Assembly (NCBI GenBank): GCA_964517435.1
Contig: CAZFEC010000001.1
Span: 62,001 to 126,000, forward strand
Length of the DNA stretch: 64,000 nucleotides
Origin: BS150m-G50 sp964517435
Lineage (GTDB): Bacteria; CAIWAD01; BS150m-G50
Direction of reading: 5' to 3'
Below the pieces are notes generated by a model. The model ran no database searches. It was given only the letters and a program-made list of their open reading frames with translations, and was not told the DNA's origin. Positions 1 to 8,891 of this stretch are shown piece after piece. Within the stretch, counting starts at the first letter, position 1; each line of letters begins with the position of its first letter. A program made the position numbers and the translations under genes.

Positions 1-147
1 CAGCAGCAGCACCAATCCCGTGATCATGGCGGATGCCCGTGTACCGCGCACCAGTCTCAACAGCTGGTAATAGAGCGCGCCGACCAGCAGTACGTCGAGC
101 AGATCCCAGATGGTGAAGGGGATGAAACCGACATGGAACAGTGTCAT
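1..147 (-). CDS. cdaA: Diadenylate cyclase CdaA, N-terminal fragment (cut by window edge)
   Basis: Only the first 49 codons lie in the window; the gene runs off the left edge. The visible part reads as a short amphipathic start followed by a hydrophobic helix around the motif WDLLDVLLVGALYYQLLRLV and then the RGTRA turn. This is the characteristic N-terminal membrane region of CdaA-type c-di-AMP synthases. The DAC catalytic domain is not visible, so the call rests on this region only. The ATG (145-147) overlaps the tsaB stop by four bases (ATGA), so the two are probably translationally coupled. Confidence 0.72.
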   Translation of the reverse strand, partial: MTLFHVGFIPFTIWDLLDVLLVGALYYQLLRLVRGTRASAMITGLVLLL

Positions 148-848
148 GCCTTGTCTCCCTGACTGAGGGTCGGTTTGAATTCGGCCAGGTAAAGCGGTTC
201 CGCGGCGGCCAGATCGCGGCTGCCGTGACGCGCTATCTCCTCGCAGCCCAGGTGATGGAGCCAGGCCAGCGACAAGCCCGGTTGGGGCGCCGGCAGCAGG
301 TTGAAACGGCAGCTGTCCAGCCGGGCGTCGACCTCCGGCAGTACCCCCGCGAACTCACCGACCAGGTAGGCCGCGTCGGGCAGCCGTCCTAAATCATCCG
401 CTTTCAGGACAAACGGTTCCGCCGTGCGCTGCACGATCGAATCCCGCTTGCGGTAGGCAGCGGTGAATACGGCATCGCGACGGTAATAAACACAGGGATA
501 GATGTCGGCCACCGGGGCCGTTACGTTGCGGGCCAGGGTGTCCAAAGTAGAAACGCCGGTGTATTCAACCGGCGTCTCGTTCTCCTCCGTGTAGAAAAGA
601 CCCTTCAGAAAAGCGAGTCCGACCCGCAGACCGGTAAACGAGCCGGGACCGTGCGCGAGGATCACGCGGTTCAGCTCCGGTAACGTCAGCTCCAGTTCCG
701 CCAGCATCGCCGCCAGATAGTCGCCGAGAACCTCGCCGGAGCGACGCAGATTGCCCCAGCTTCGCTCGAGTGCCATTTCCCCCTCCTGGTAGATCGCCAG
801 GGCAGAGGGGGCGGTAGCACAGTTTAGAACCAGTGTGTTGCGGCTCAT
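144..848 (-). CDS. tsaB: tRNA threonylcarbamoyladenosine biosynthesis protein TsaB
   Basis: TsaB is the inactive ASKHA-fold partner of TsaD in the complex that makes t6A37 on ANN-decoding tRNAs. The 234-residue protein has the family length. It carries the TsaB signature GPGSFTGLRVGLAFLKGL at about residues 67-84, and the N-terminal strand LVLNCAT replaces the usual LaiDTS. The C-terminal half is weakly conserved, as expected. It overlaps cdaA downstream by 4 bp. Upstream lies over 1 kb of non-coding DNA, so its promoter should be just above 848, but I could not pick a convincing one. Confidence 0.9.
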   Translation of the reverse strand: MSRNTLVLNCATAPSALAIYQEGEMALERSWGNLRRSGEVLGDYLAAMLAELELTLPELNRVILAHGPGSFTGLRVGLAFLKGLFYTEENETPVEYTGVSTLDTLARNVTAPVADIYPCVYYRRDAVFTAAYRKRDSIVQRTAEPFVLKADDLGRLPDAAYLVGEFAGVLPEVDARLDSCRFNLLPAPQPGLSLAWLHHLGCEEIARHGSRDLAAAEPLYLAEFKPTLSQGDKA

Positions 849-978
849 CGGCTGAACTTTCGGTTATCAGGTGGATCCAGCTGCAATATGATTATTATCG
901 ACAGACGAACCAAGGATATTTGGTGATATGCACCAGGTTGGTTCTTTTTTGGAGGAGCAAGAAAGAATGCTCACAGAA

Positions 979-1033
979 CCACGAATTCGAATCTGCAATT
1001 TCTGAACTGACTTGTTGGCATCATCGCCTTGCG
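979..1033. repeat. 55-bp dispersed intergenic repeat, copy A
   Basis: It aligns without gaps to 17962-18016, 17 kb away. Both begin CCAC[G/T]AATTCGAATC and end ATCGCCTTGCG. By my count 41 of 55 positions match, with the mismatches in the middle. Both copies are intergenic. Confidence 0.6.
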
Positions 1034-1124
1034 TTTGTTGGGCTCATACATTAACGCGAATAGGATTGGTATCTTTTCGGGATTCGGAATCGGTATCGGA
1101 ATTCGGTTTTCAACAGCAGTCAAT

Positions 1125-1350
1125 TAACCGCGAATGAACGCGCTTTCGAACCTGTAACGGTTGAATAAACCCGCACGATAGTCTGCCTTGTGCCGAAGGC
1201 ACTGGAATAGACGCTAATTTGGGTTAGTATGGTGCCGGGATTCGGAATCGGGATCGGTATCGGTCCTAGAAACGTCATTAATGAGAGATAATGTCTGGTG
1301 TTGAGCCCGAAAACAGCAGGTGCGTAAACAGTCGCGTTCATTCTCGGTTC
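1125..1350. repeat. Palindromic intergenic repeat unit, copy 1
   Basis: The left arm TAACCGCGAATGAACGCG (1125-1142) is matched in inverted orientation by CGCGTTCATTCTCGGTTC (1333-1350), 16 of 18 positions. GGGATTCGGAATCGG tracts lie inside (1237-1265) and just outside (1079-1110). The same arm and the same CGG/ATCGG-rich filling recur at 47616-47725. A further half-arm, CCATTCGTGGTTCC, lies near 1407-1420. This resembles the CGAATGAACACGAAT-type intergenic repeats I recall from many environmental genomes. Confidence 0.6.
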
Positions 1351-1794
1351 AATAGGTAATCTCAATCGAATGCCCGAGGTCGAGGCCGGAGCAATAGCAA
1401 TTCGCGACCATTCGTGGTTCCAGGATATCCCAGCTTCACATTAACCCATCTCACATAAAGCAATCCTTCACCGATATCCCAAATATCGTTGCTGGCCAAC
1501 GAGATCGCGCGTCATCCAATCTCCCTGTCTTGAGATCGCTCCCATTTGTTTACATAATATATCTTATGCGAACATACTGATATTTTAAACCGGCTGCCAT
1601 AGCGCCTCCTGCGCTCTTCCCTGTCGTGTGGAAAACCGGTTTGATAACTCGGTTTTTTCATTTTTTTGACGATTCCCCCGATTTTCCGGTTATCCGGTCT
1701 CTGAAAGCGTGACGAGGCGGCGCCTGGGATAGATCCCACTCCGAGCAGCTCGCCGGAACCAATACCTGTCCCCCGGCCCAATTTTCGTAAAAAG

Positions 1795-1823
1795 TTGACA
1801 TGCGAATCCTTTTTTCCGAAATT
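1795..1823 (+). promoter_or_regulatory. Candidate promoter for the GH2-like gene
   Basis: A perfect -35 box TTGACA (1795-1800) is followed after 17 bp by GAAATT (1818-1823), a weak -10. An alternative -10 is TTAAAT at 1827-1832. It lies about 120 bp before the gene starting at 1945, the only plus-strand gene in the first 44 kb. Confidence 0.3.
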
Positions 1824-1944
1824 GGGTTAAATACCGGTCCGATACTGAAATCCCCCGGTAAGCGCCCGGAATGGCTCAAACCTGATCGCAACAGGCTGCA
1901 GATTCGCACTTGATCATCATCGTGGTGATTTCATTCGCGCTTGA

Positions 1945-4551
1945 ATGCGACGCGACCCTGCAAAACAGATGGAATCCAGCTTGACGGAACACCCTGCCCT
2001 TTGCCTCGCCGATAAGTTCTACCAGCTTTCCTTCCCTTCATTCCTTTCAGCTGTAAATCGTGTCACAACCTTTGCTATCTCTATAATTATCATTCTGTTG
2101 GGACTGCTGCCGTTCTGTCCACCTGCTTTCTCGCAAACCGAGGGTGCTCAGACCGACAGCATCTACGCCGTCAACCTCCTGCCGGTCGCTGACTGGCAGT
2201 TCGTTGCCGATAGTAAAGCTGCGGGTGATGAAGGCAAATCTGTTTCACTTCCCTTTATCCTTTTAGACGGATTGGCGCAACAGTTCAATCTCAGTTGCGA
2301 GTTCTCGCTTCCGCCGGACAGCAACCGTATCTACCTGCTACGATTCGACGGCATCAATCACGCCTGCCGCATCACTATCAACGATCGCTTTCTCCACAGT
2401 CACGCCCTGGGCAACGCCCCATTCCAACTGGAAATCCCGGGTGAAATGCTGCGTCTGGGAGAGTCCAATGAACTGCGACTGAACATCGACAACTACCTAG
2501 ACTACAAGCGTACAGTCCCTTCCCTGAGCGGCAACCAGCAACCCCGCAATGAAACCGGTCTCATACGCACTGTCGAACTGCTGTCGATGTCGGAGGTATA
2601 CATCAGTGCCATCGAGCTGTTCCAGGAGCCGCTGTCCCGGGACCGCCGCCGGCTGGAAGCGCGGGTGACCCTGCGCAATGGAGCAACTGCCGTCGGTCTG
2701 GCGCCGGCCGTTGAATACCAGATCACGCTGGAAGTGGAGGGCAGATCCACGCGCCTGACTGTGCCGCTGCACCCGCAGTCGACCGCGGTCAGCAGTCTGG
2801 AGTTGACCCTGCGCGATGTGCCGACCTGGAGTATCAGCGAGCCGCGACTGGTGCCGGTGCGGTTCATTCTACACGATCCGGACGGCGTCCGACTGGATCA
2901 ACGCTCGTTCGCTTACGGTTTTCGCGATCTGGAGGTGAACGAAGGTGAGCTGCAACTCAACCGGGAACCGTTCGAGTTGCAGGGGCTGGTCTACCATCTC
3001 GATGGCGAGGCGGGACAGCTGCTGACGGAACAGCAGCTGACCAATGATGTGGAGCTGATCAAGAATCTGGGTTTCAACACGATCCTGCTCCAGGGATCCT
3101 GCGCGCCGCGCGAACTGCTGAGAGTCTGCGATCGCAGCGGGCTTTTCGTGATCGACAACCTGCCGGTCGAGCACCCCACCCGTGCGCAGCTGCAGAGTGA
3201 GCCGTTCAATCAGGCGGCGGCGGCCTACCTGGTGTCGCTGCTGGAGCGGGATTGCAGCCATCCCTCCCTGCTGGCGCTGAACCTGCTTACCGGTGGTCAG
3301 CTGGGCACTGAGGCCACGGAAACCTACCTGGCACAGCTGGCCGCGGTCCTGCCGGATCGGGCGCCCTTGACCGCCGGGCGTTTCATCACCGTCACCCACG
3401 CGCCGGGTCCCTTTCCCGCTTTGCTGTTTCTGGACGGACGGCAACCGATGGCGGAATTGGCACTGCAACCGGATCAGGTGTGGTTGGCGGGCGGCATCGG
3501 CCTGCTGGCGGAGGCGGACAACCGCACCGGTTACGCCGATCCCTTTTCGGAGATCCATCAGGCGCACGCACTCGATCTGCTGTTACAGGAATATGCCGCC
3601 AGCGTGGGCTACGCCGGCCTGCTGCTGCACAGTTTCTCCGACTGGCACACCGCCCATCCGCTGCTCTGGGGCACCGATCCGCGCGATCTCAGCCTGCGGA
3701 CGGACGGGCTCTACACCATCGACCGTCAGGAGAAAATCGCCGCCCGGGTGGTGCATTCCCATCTCACCAGCGCCGCGCTGCCACCCCTGACCCGCGGCGA
3801 TTACCAGGCTACCACTCCGATCTGGCCGGCGATCATTCCCCTCCTGCTGCTGCTCTTCCTGGTGATCGCCATGAAGCACAACAACATCCTGGCGCTCAAT
3901 CTCAAACGCTCCCTGGTCCATGTCGAGGGTTTTTATCTCGACATCCAGGCCCGCCGCATTCAGCAACAGGGCCAGGGAATCTTCATTGCGCTGATCAACA
4001 GCCTGATGCTGGCTTCGCTTCTGGCGGTCACCTTCTACTTCTTCCGCAAGAACCTGCTCTTCGACGAGATCCTGACCCTGCTCATGCCGTACGCCGGTTT
4101 CAAGACCCTTTTCATACGCCTGAGCTGGCAACCGCTCCTGATGGCGCTCTACAGCGGCCTGGTTCTCTTCCTGCTGCAGTGGATCACCGGTCTGCTTCTC
4201 TTTCTGCTGGGGCTCATCTTCGGCAGCACCACGACGCTGCGGCAGATCCTGCAGTACCTCTTCTGGTCGGCCGCACCCCTGCTCTTCCTGCTCCCGGTCG
4301 CGGTGGCCGCCGGTCACCTGCTGGCGATTTCAAGCGGTACGGTCATCCTGCTGCTGTTGCTGGCGATCTTCGCGCTCTGGCACCTGGTACGCCTCTACCG
4401 GATCTCGCATTTCGCCTACCCCGCCCATCACGGCAAGGTGATCGCGGTACTGCTGGTGCTGTTGGTGCTGCTACTCGCGGGATTCTTCTTCTACTACGAA
4501 ACCGGCCTGGCTTTCACCGACCGACTGCGGTATCTGTTGGGGGTGTATTGA
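1945..4551 (+). CDS. Secreted/membrane GH2-like pseudo-glycosidase fused to a multi-pass membrane domain
   Basis: The 868-residue protein has an N-terminal hydrophobic helix (about residues 41-58, signal or anchor). A GH2-type jelly-roll sugar-binding region follows (about 90-200), then an Ig-like segment (about 205-325) and a TIM-barrel-like region (about 330-600) opening with LQGLVYHLDG. A membrane domain with five or six helices fills about 626-868 and looks broadly like Yip1-type domains. Where active GH2 enzymes have a W-S-x-G-N-E block after the R-D-x-N-H-P-S motif, this protein reads ERDCSHPSLLALNLLTGG. The acid/base Glu is therefore missing and it is probably a non-catalytic binder or sensor. 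Start at 1945 is uncertain; ATG at 1972 is as plausible and neither has a strong Shine-Dalgarno. It stands alone, with opposite-strand genes on both sides. Specific function unknown. Confidence 0.75.
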   Translation: MRRDPAKQMESSLTEHPALCLADKFYQLSFPSFLSAVNRVTTFAISIIIILLGLLPFCPPAFSQTEGAQTDSIYAVNLLPVADWQFVADSKAAGDEGKSVSLPFILLDGLAQQFNLSCEFSLPPDSNRIYLLRFDGINHACRITINDRFLHSHALGNAPFQLEIPGEMLRLGESNELRLNIDNYLDYKRTVPSLSGNQQPRNETGLIRTVELLSMSEVYISAIELFQEPLSRDRRRLEARVTLRNGATAVGLAPAVEYQITLEVEGRSTRLTVPLHPQSTAVSSLELTLRDVPTWSISEPRLVPVRFILHDPDGVRLDQRSFAYGFRDLEVNEGELQLNREPFELQGLVYHLDGEAGQLLTEQQLTNDVELIKNLGFNTILLQGSCAPRELLRVCDRSGLFVIDNLPVEHPTRAQLQSEPFNQAAAAYLVSLLERDCSHPSLLALNLLTGGQLGTEATETYLAQLAAVLPDRAPLTAGRFITVTHAPGPFPALLFLDGRQPMAELALQPDQVWLAGGIGLLAEADNRTGYADPFSEIHQAHALDLLLQEYAASVGYAGLLLHSFSDWHTAHPLLWGTDPRDLSLRTDGLYTIDRQEKIAARVVHSHLTSAALPPLTRGDYQATTPIWPAIIPLLLLLFLVIAMKHNNILALNLKRSLVHVEGFYLDIQARRIQQQGQGIFIALINSLMLASLLAVTFYFFRKNLLFDEILTLLMPYAGFKTLFIRLSWQPLLMALYSGLVLFLLQWITGLLLFLLGLIFGSTTTLRQILQYLFWSAAPLLFLLPVAVAAGHLLAISSGTVILLLLLAIFALWHLVRLYRISHFAYPAHHGKVIAVLLVLLVLLLAGFFFYYETGLAFTDRLRYLLGVY

Positions 4552-4553
4552 GA

Positions 4554-4665
4554 AAGAAGATAGAAGACAGGAGACAGAAGGTGAAGCTATTGCCTGGATC
4601 ATAGTAGCGTTGAATCGCTAACTGTGATCACATTCTGTCTTCTGTCTCCTACATTCTATCTTCTT
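4554..4665. terminator. Long imperfect inverted repeat between convergent genes
   Basis: The left arm 4554-4580 and right arm 4639-4665 pair at 24 of 27 positions (12 + 12 perfect around a 3-bp mismatch). The arms are purine-rich AGAAGATAGAA / AGGAGACAGAAG type sequence, and the loop is about 58 bp. It sits between the stops of the GH2-like gene and tldD and could act as a bidirectional transcription barrier. There is no clear T run, so intrinsic termination is inference. It may instead be a mobile or repetitive unit. Confidence 0.45.
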
Positions 4666-4671
4666 GTCATG

Positions 4672-6114
4672 CTACTTGATTCCCACCTCGATATTGCGGA
4701 ACCGCGCCGGCGAGGAGGCGTGTGTCATCTCGGCGGTCTGGCCCGGCTGTCCCTTGCCGCAGTTGTCTACGCCGTGCAGCTCCCAATACTTGTAGTTGCA
4801 GATCGCGTCGCAGGAGTTCCAGAATTCAGGCGTGATTGACTGGTAGTTCGGGTTCTTGAGAATCTGTCCCAGCTTTCCACCCTTGACTTCGCGTGCCAGC
4901 TCGCATCCGAACTGGAAGTTGAGCCGCTCCTGGTCGATCGACCAGGACTTGTTAGTCTCCATGTAAATGGCGCCATCGGAGTCGGCGAGCATATCGTCCC
5001 ATTCCCAGTCACCCGGCATCAGGCTCAGATTACAGATACGGGTGATCGGCAGATGGAACCAGCCCTCCGCCCGGTTGGAACCCTGACTACGCTCCAGGCC
5101 GATCTGTGCGGCCAGTTCGCGGTTGGTCATGTAGCCGCGGAGGGTCCCCTCCTGCACGATGTGCCAGCGTTGCGCCTTGACGCCGTCGTCGTCGTAGCCG
5201 GCCGTGGCCAGGCCGCCCGGGAGGGTAGCGTCCGCCACCAGGTTAACGATTTCCGCGCCGTAGCGGAAGTTGTTCAGCTTCTCAGTCGTGGCGAAGGAGG
5301 TGCCGGCGTAGTTGGCTTCATAACCCAGCACGCGATCCAGCTCGGTGGCGTGACCGACCGATTCGTGGATCTGCAGAACCAGCTGGCTGGGGTGCAGGAT
5401 CAGATCGCGGCGACCGGAAGGAACGACAGGCGCCGTCAACAGGGCGATCGCCTCTTCGCGAATGCGTTCAGCGTTGGCCAGCAGCGGCAGTGACCGCACG
5501 AATTCGTAGCCGGCAGCCATGTAGTTGCCGCCATGCGTGCCGGGCCAGGAACGGATCTGCATGTCGTCGTTGCCGACCGCGGTGGCGGAATAACCGACGC
5601 CGCTGCGCAGCAACACCTGTTCGATATCCGCCCCTTCACTGTTGAGATAATGTTGATGTTCGCGTCGGAAGGACATGCGCCCTTCCGCAACCTTGATTCT
5701 GTCGTCGACCCGCAGGATCGCGTCGATCTCCAGCAGCAACTCCAGCTTCTCCTCGAGGGGAACGGTGAAGGGATCCTCCTGGTAGGGAGTCTGCCAGAAA
5801 TCGTGATGCGGCGGTTCCGGAGCCAGCTGTACCCGCTCGCGATTGAAGGCGGACGCCGCCCTGGCAGTTGCTACCGCCGACGCCGTGGTCTGCTCGATAT
5901 CGCCCGTGCCGAACAGGTTGTTGGAAGCGAAACCCCAGGCGCCCCCGACCAGGACGCGGATGCCGTAACCGAGGCTCTCGTTGACGACATGGCCGCCGAC
6001 CTGACCGTTGCGGGTGAGGATACCTTCGTTGCGGATATCGATGACGCGTACGTCGACCCAGTCCGCTCCCTGTGCCAGTGCACTGTCCAGGGCTAACTTG
6101 GCATGGTCTCTCAT
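4672..6114 (-). CDS. tldD: Metalloprotease TldD
   Basis: TldD is the zinc-dependent catalytic subunit of the TldD/TldE protease, which trims unfolded or linear peptides; it is known from microcin B17 maturation and CcdA turnover. The 480-residue protein has the family length and carries the HExxxH metal motif as HESVGH at residues 250-255. After it come the family blocks GYEANYAGTSFA, TAGYDDDGVKA and GYMTNRELAAQ. It lies 10 bp downstream of its partner tldE and is the last gene of the yajC-to-tldD run, ahead of a long inverted repeat. All key residues are present. Confidence 0.95.
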   Translation of the reverse strand: MRDHAKLALDSALAQGADWVDVRVIDIRNEGILTRNGQVGGHVVNESLGYGIRVLVGGAWGFASNNLFGTGDIEQTTASAVATARAASAFNRERVQLAPEPPHHDFWQTPYQEDPFTVPLEEKLELLLEIDAILRVDDRIKVAEGRMSFRREHQHYLNSEGADIEQVLLRSGVGYSATAVGNDDMQIRSWPGTHGGNYMAAGYEFVRSLPLLANAERIREEAIALLTAPVVPSGRRDLILHPSQLVLQIHESVGHATELDRVLGYEANYAGTSFATTEKLNNFRYGAEIVNLVADATLPGGLATAGYDDDGVKAQRWHIVQEGTLRGYMTNRELAAQIGLERSQGSNRAEGWFHLPITRICNLSLMPGDWEWDDMLADSDGAIYMETNKSWSIDQERLNFQFGCELAREVKGGKLGQILKNPNYQSITPEFWNSCDAICNYKYWELHGVDNCGKGQPGQTAEMTHASSPARFRNIEVGIK

Positions 6115-6124
6115 AGGACAGCTC

Positions 6125-7465
6125 CTAGAAGTTGGTGGTGGAAGAGAACTTGAAACCGTTGACCTTCAGCGCGGGGACGATGAAACCGCCCCCGAAAAAC
6201 GCACTGGCGAGAATCGTGTCGCGCCCAATCAGTTCGACTGAATTCAACACGCGCAACACCGAATCGGTGAAGCGAAGATTGTGAACCGGATGGGAAATCC
6301 TGCCGTCCTCGATAGCGAAGACGCCGTCCCGTGTCATGCCGGTGATGGACAACTCGCGCGGGTTGACGACGTTGGTGTAGTGGAAATGCGTCACCAGCAG
6401 ACCCCGGGAGGTGGAGGCGATCATCTCCTCCAGCGTGGAATCCCCCGGCTGCAGACAGAGGTTGCCGGGATAGCCGCCGCCCGGATTGGGCGCGGGAAAG
6501 CCGTGCCCGGTGGATTCGGTGTCGGCTCGCTTCGCTGTCCGGCGATCATGTGCGACATGACGCAGGATCCCCTGCTCGATAAACGGCAGCGTCCGCTTGG
6601 GTAGTCCTTCTCCGTCGAACGGTGCCGAATTCATGCGGGGATGGAAGGGATCATCCATGATGGTGATGTTCTCGCCGGCGATCTTCTCCCCCAGTTTGCC
6701 GGACAGGGGTCCGGTGCCCTCCAGGTAATCCAGCCCGCCGAAACCGAGCCAGGTGAGGAACAGCAGGAAGTCGGTGACCGCGGCGGGCGGCATCACCACC
6801 GTGTATTCCCCCGGTTCCACCGGTTGCGGTTTATCCGCGCGCAGGCAGATATCGGTTGCCTGGCGGGCCAGCTCCTCCGGCTTGAGGTCCCCGGTGCACT
6901 TGGCGTTATCTTCCGCCCAGCCTGAGACCTCCCCCCTGGCCACCGTGATGGAGAACTCCGCTTCTGTGGCGGCGTGATAGTGGAACATCCCGGCGGAGTT
7001 GCCGATGGCGTACTGGGAATGGGAGGTGCTGTAGATGCCGGCTCCCTCCAGGCCCTGCTCCGGCAGCCCCTGCAGTGCGGCGGCGATTGCCTCCGCCTTG
7101 GCGGTCGGGGTAAGGGTCACGGTCGCCTCATCCACCTGAGGTTGTTCCGCGATTTCGATCTGTTCCTGCAGCGGCAGGCACTCCGGGTCAGCCTTCTGCA
7201 CCTTGGCGGAGGCGGCGGCCGCGGCGATAGCACGCGCGAGCGATTCGCGGTCGAAGCGTCCGGTGTTGACGACGCCGTTCCTGCCGTCCAGCAGCACGCG
7301 GATGGTGAGACTGCTCTCGCCCTGCGAGATGTTCTGTCGGATTTCGTTGTTGGCGAAACGGGACAATCCCTCGTTTTCGCTGGAGTAGACCAGCTCTACC
7401 TGTTGACCGGCGGCCAGGTCGATAACCTGCTCCAGCAGTTCCTGCACCTCGTCTCGGCTTTTCAT
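6125..7465 (-). CDS. tldE: TldE/PmbA-type partner of TldD
   Basis: This is the 446-residue homolog of TldD that lacks the HExxxH motif and forms the heteromeric TldD/E protease with it. The N-terminal block SRFANNEIRQNISQGESSLT and the C-terminal GLLVTHFHYTNVVNPRELSITGMTRDG-type block (about residues 375-405) are the PmbA/TldE core. The mixed tldE-tldD order with a 10-bp gap indicates co-transcription. The start at 7465 follows the TPR lipoprotein stop by 13 bp. Confidence 0.93.
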   Translation of the reverse strand: MKSRDEVQELLEQVIDLAAGQQVELVYSSENEGLSRFANNEIRQNISQGESSLTIRVLLDGRNGVVNTGRFDRESLARAIAAAAASAKVQKADPECLPLQEQIEIAEQPQVDEATVTLTPTAKAEAIAAALQGLPEQGLEGAGIYSTSHSQYAIGNSAGMFHYHAATEAEFSITVARGEVSGWAEDNAKCTGDLKPEELARQATDICLRADKPQPVEPGEYTVVMPPAAVTDFLLFLTWLGFGGLDYLEGTGPLSGKLGEKIAGENITIMDDPFHPRMNSAPFDGEGLPKRTLPFIEQGILRHVAHDRRTAKRADTESTGHGFPAPNPGGGYPGNLCLQPGDSTLEEMIASTSRGLLVTHFHYTNVVNPRELSITGMTRDGVFAIEDGRISHPVHNLRFTDSVLRVLNSVELIGRDTILASAFFGGGFIVPALKVNGFKFSSTTNF

Positions 7466-7478
7466 ATGCAGCTCCGGT

Positions 7479-8891
7479 TTATTCGCGTTCGTTGTTTTCC
7501 AGTTGCCGGCGATAGGCCGCGGCCCGCCGGCGCATTATTTCAGCTTCCTCCGGGTCCAGCTCCTCCAGAACGATGACGATGTGATCCAGGATCTCCAGCT
7601 GTTCCGGCGACAGGCGTAGTGCCTGCTGGAGGTAGGCCAGCGCCTTTTCCGGTTCTCCCCGCCGGTAGTGGATCCAGCCGATGGTGTCCAGAAACGAGGG
7701 ATTCTCCGGCTCGATTTCCAGCGAAAGGCGCGAATAATGCAGCGCCTCGTCGAGTTCCGTTTCGGAAACGGCGGTCGAGTCATCCACCAGCAGGTAGGCA
7801 TAGTTGTTCATCAGGGTGGCGTCTTCCAGCTCCATATCGATCAGCAGGTAGCGGAAGTGCGCCAGGGCTTTGGCTCTGTAGCCGGCATGGCGCTGATAGA
7901 ATTCGCTCAGATAGAAATCGGCGGTCAACTCGTCGGTTAACTCGCGCAGCTCGAGCAGCAGCTCTTCCGCCGCTGCCAGACTGTCGCGCGCTTCCTCCAG
8001 CGTGGCCAGCTCCAGCATCAACTCCGGTTGCAGCGGAAAGCGCTCCAGCCCCTCCACCAGGGTGAGATAGGCGGCGCTGTCGTCGTCGAGCGAATTGCGC
8101 TGGAAGTAGGCCAGCGAATACCAGGCTTCCACCCGGTCCTGATTGGCGGCACAGGCCCGCAGCAGCAGCTTTGCGGCCGCGGGCAGGCGCTCCGCCCTCA
8201 ACAGCAGGTCGGTCTGCAGGAGCTGCAGGTGGAACGCGGCGGGTTGCTCCCCGCCAAGCCGGCGGAGGAAGGCCAACTCCCGATCGACGCTTTCCCGTTC
8301 CTCGACCAACCGATGATAGACGGTGAGTATTTCCACCTCGGGCAGGTAACCCCGCGCCAGAAAGCGGTGGAAGACTTCCAGAAAGGCGTCCCCGTCAGCC
8401 TTGACGGCGTAGAGTTCCAACAGGAGGGAGAGCAACTCCTCTTCACCGTAGTCGGGATCGTTCCGTTCCTCCTCCGTCATCGCGTTCAGCAGGAACTCGA
8501 TCTGACCGATGGTGGCCGGCAGGTCGCCCAGGTGGTGGTAGACGATGGCCAGCCGGGAGCGCAGTTGGTGGTTCAGCGGTTCCCGGTGCAGCACGAACCG
8601 GGTGTGCTTGATAAAACTCTCGTATTCGCCCAGCCGCAGGTAGTTCTCCGCCAGGGCGCGGCGGATCTCCACCGAGGTGGAATCATGCAGCAACGCCAGG
8701 TTGTACTCGTAGACGGCGCGGCGGGGATCCCGCAGGCTTTCCTGCCAGGCGCCCCGGACTACATGCTTCAGCGCTTCTTTCTGCAACTGGACCGGTTCCG
8801 CCGGAGCCGGCGGCCGTTGCAGGAGGGGTGAACATCCGGACAGCCAGAACAGCAGGAAGGCGAAGAGGGGGATGACAAAGCGGTGCATCAA
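7479..8891 (-). CDS. TPR-repeat lipoprotein
   Basis: The 470-residue protein starts with a lipoprotein signal peptide; the lipobox LSGC puts the modified cysteine at residue 20. The rest is alpha-helical with repeated tetratricopeptide units, clearest at about residues 60-130 and at the C-terminus (IGWIHYRRGEPEKALAYLQQ, about 405-425). TPR lipoproteins scaffold envelope complexes; the partner is unknown here. It overlaps rseP by 4 bp (ATGA) and is followed by tldE after 13 bp, in a run concerned with envelope proteolysis and protein maturation. Confidence 0.85.
   Translation of the reverse strand: MMHRFVIPLFAFLLFWLSGCSPLLQRPPAPAEPVQLQKEALKHVVRGAWQESLRDPRRAVYEYNLALLHDSTSVEIRRALAENYLRLGEYESFIKHTRFVLHREPLNHQLRSRLAIVYHHLGDLPATIGQIEFLLNAMTEEERNDPDYGEEELLSLLLELYAVKADGDAFLEVFHRFLARGYLPEVEILTVYHRLVEERESVDRELAFLRRLGGEQPAAFHLQLLQTDLLLRAERLPAAAKLLLRACAANQDRVEAWYSLAYFQRNSLDDDSAAYLTLVEGLERFPLQPELMLELATLEEARDSLAAAEELLLELRELTDELTADFYLSEFYQRHAGYRAKALAHFRYLLIDMELEDATLMNNYAYLLVDDSTAVSETELDEALHYSRLSLEIEPENPSFLDTIGWIHYRRGEPEKALAYLQQALRLSPEQLEILDHIVIVLEELDPEEAEIMRRRAAAYRRQLENNERE

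Larger units (their letters stand above)
849..1944. other. Long non-coding gap with dispersed repeats
   Basis: No convincing gene is present. The short open frames here have no family resemblance and are rich in the low-complexity products of GGAATCGGTATCGG-like repeats. The region is visibly more AT-rich than the flanking genes. It holds one copy of a 55-bp repeat (979-1033), a palindromic repeat unit (1125-1350) with GGATTCGGAATCGG tracts (1079-1110, 1237-1265), and a candidate promoter for the plus-strand gene at 1945. A weak stem followed by T tracts lies near 1637-1668. I saw no tRNA cloverleaf. Confidence 0.6.

Noticed and set aside
1120..1365. Open frames within the 849-1944 gap, including an 81-residue one on the minus strand
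   Set aside because: They translate the GGAATCGG repeats, have no family resemblance and no Shine-Dalgarno, and lie in a region of inverted repeats.
1637..1668. Stem plus T tract near 1637-1668 as a terminator
   Set aside because: The 5-bp stem is too weak and no plus-strand gene ends before it.
3480..4604. A 374-residue plus-strand reading frame inside the GH2-like gene
   Set aside because: It is Arg/Pro/His-rich in a shifted frame of a gene with clear domains; typical of a shadow in GC-rich DNA.
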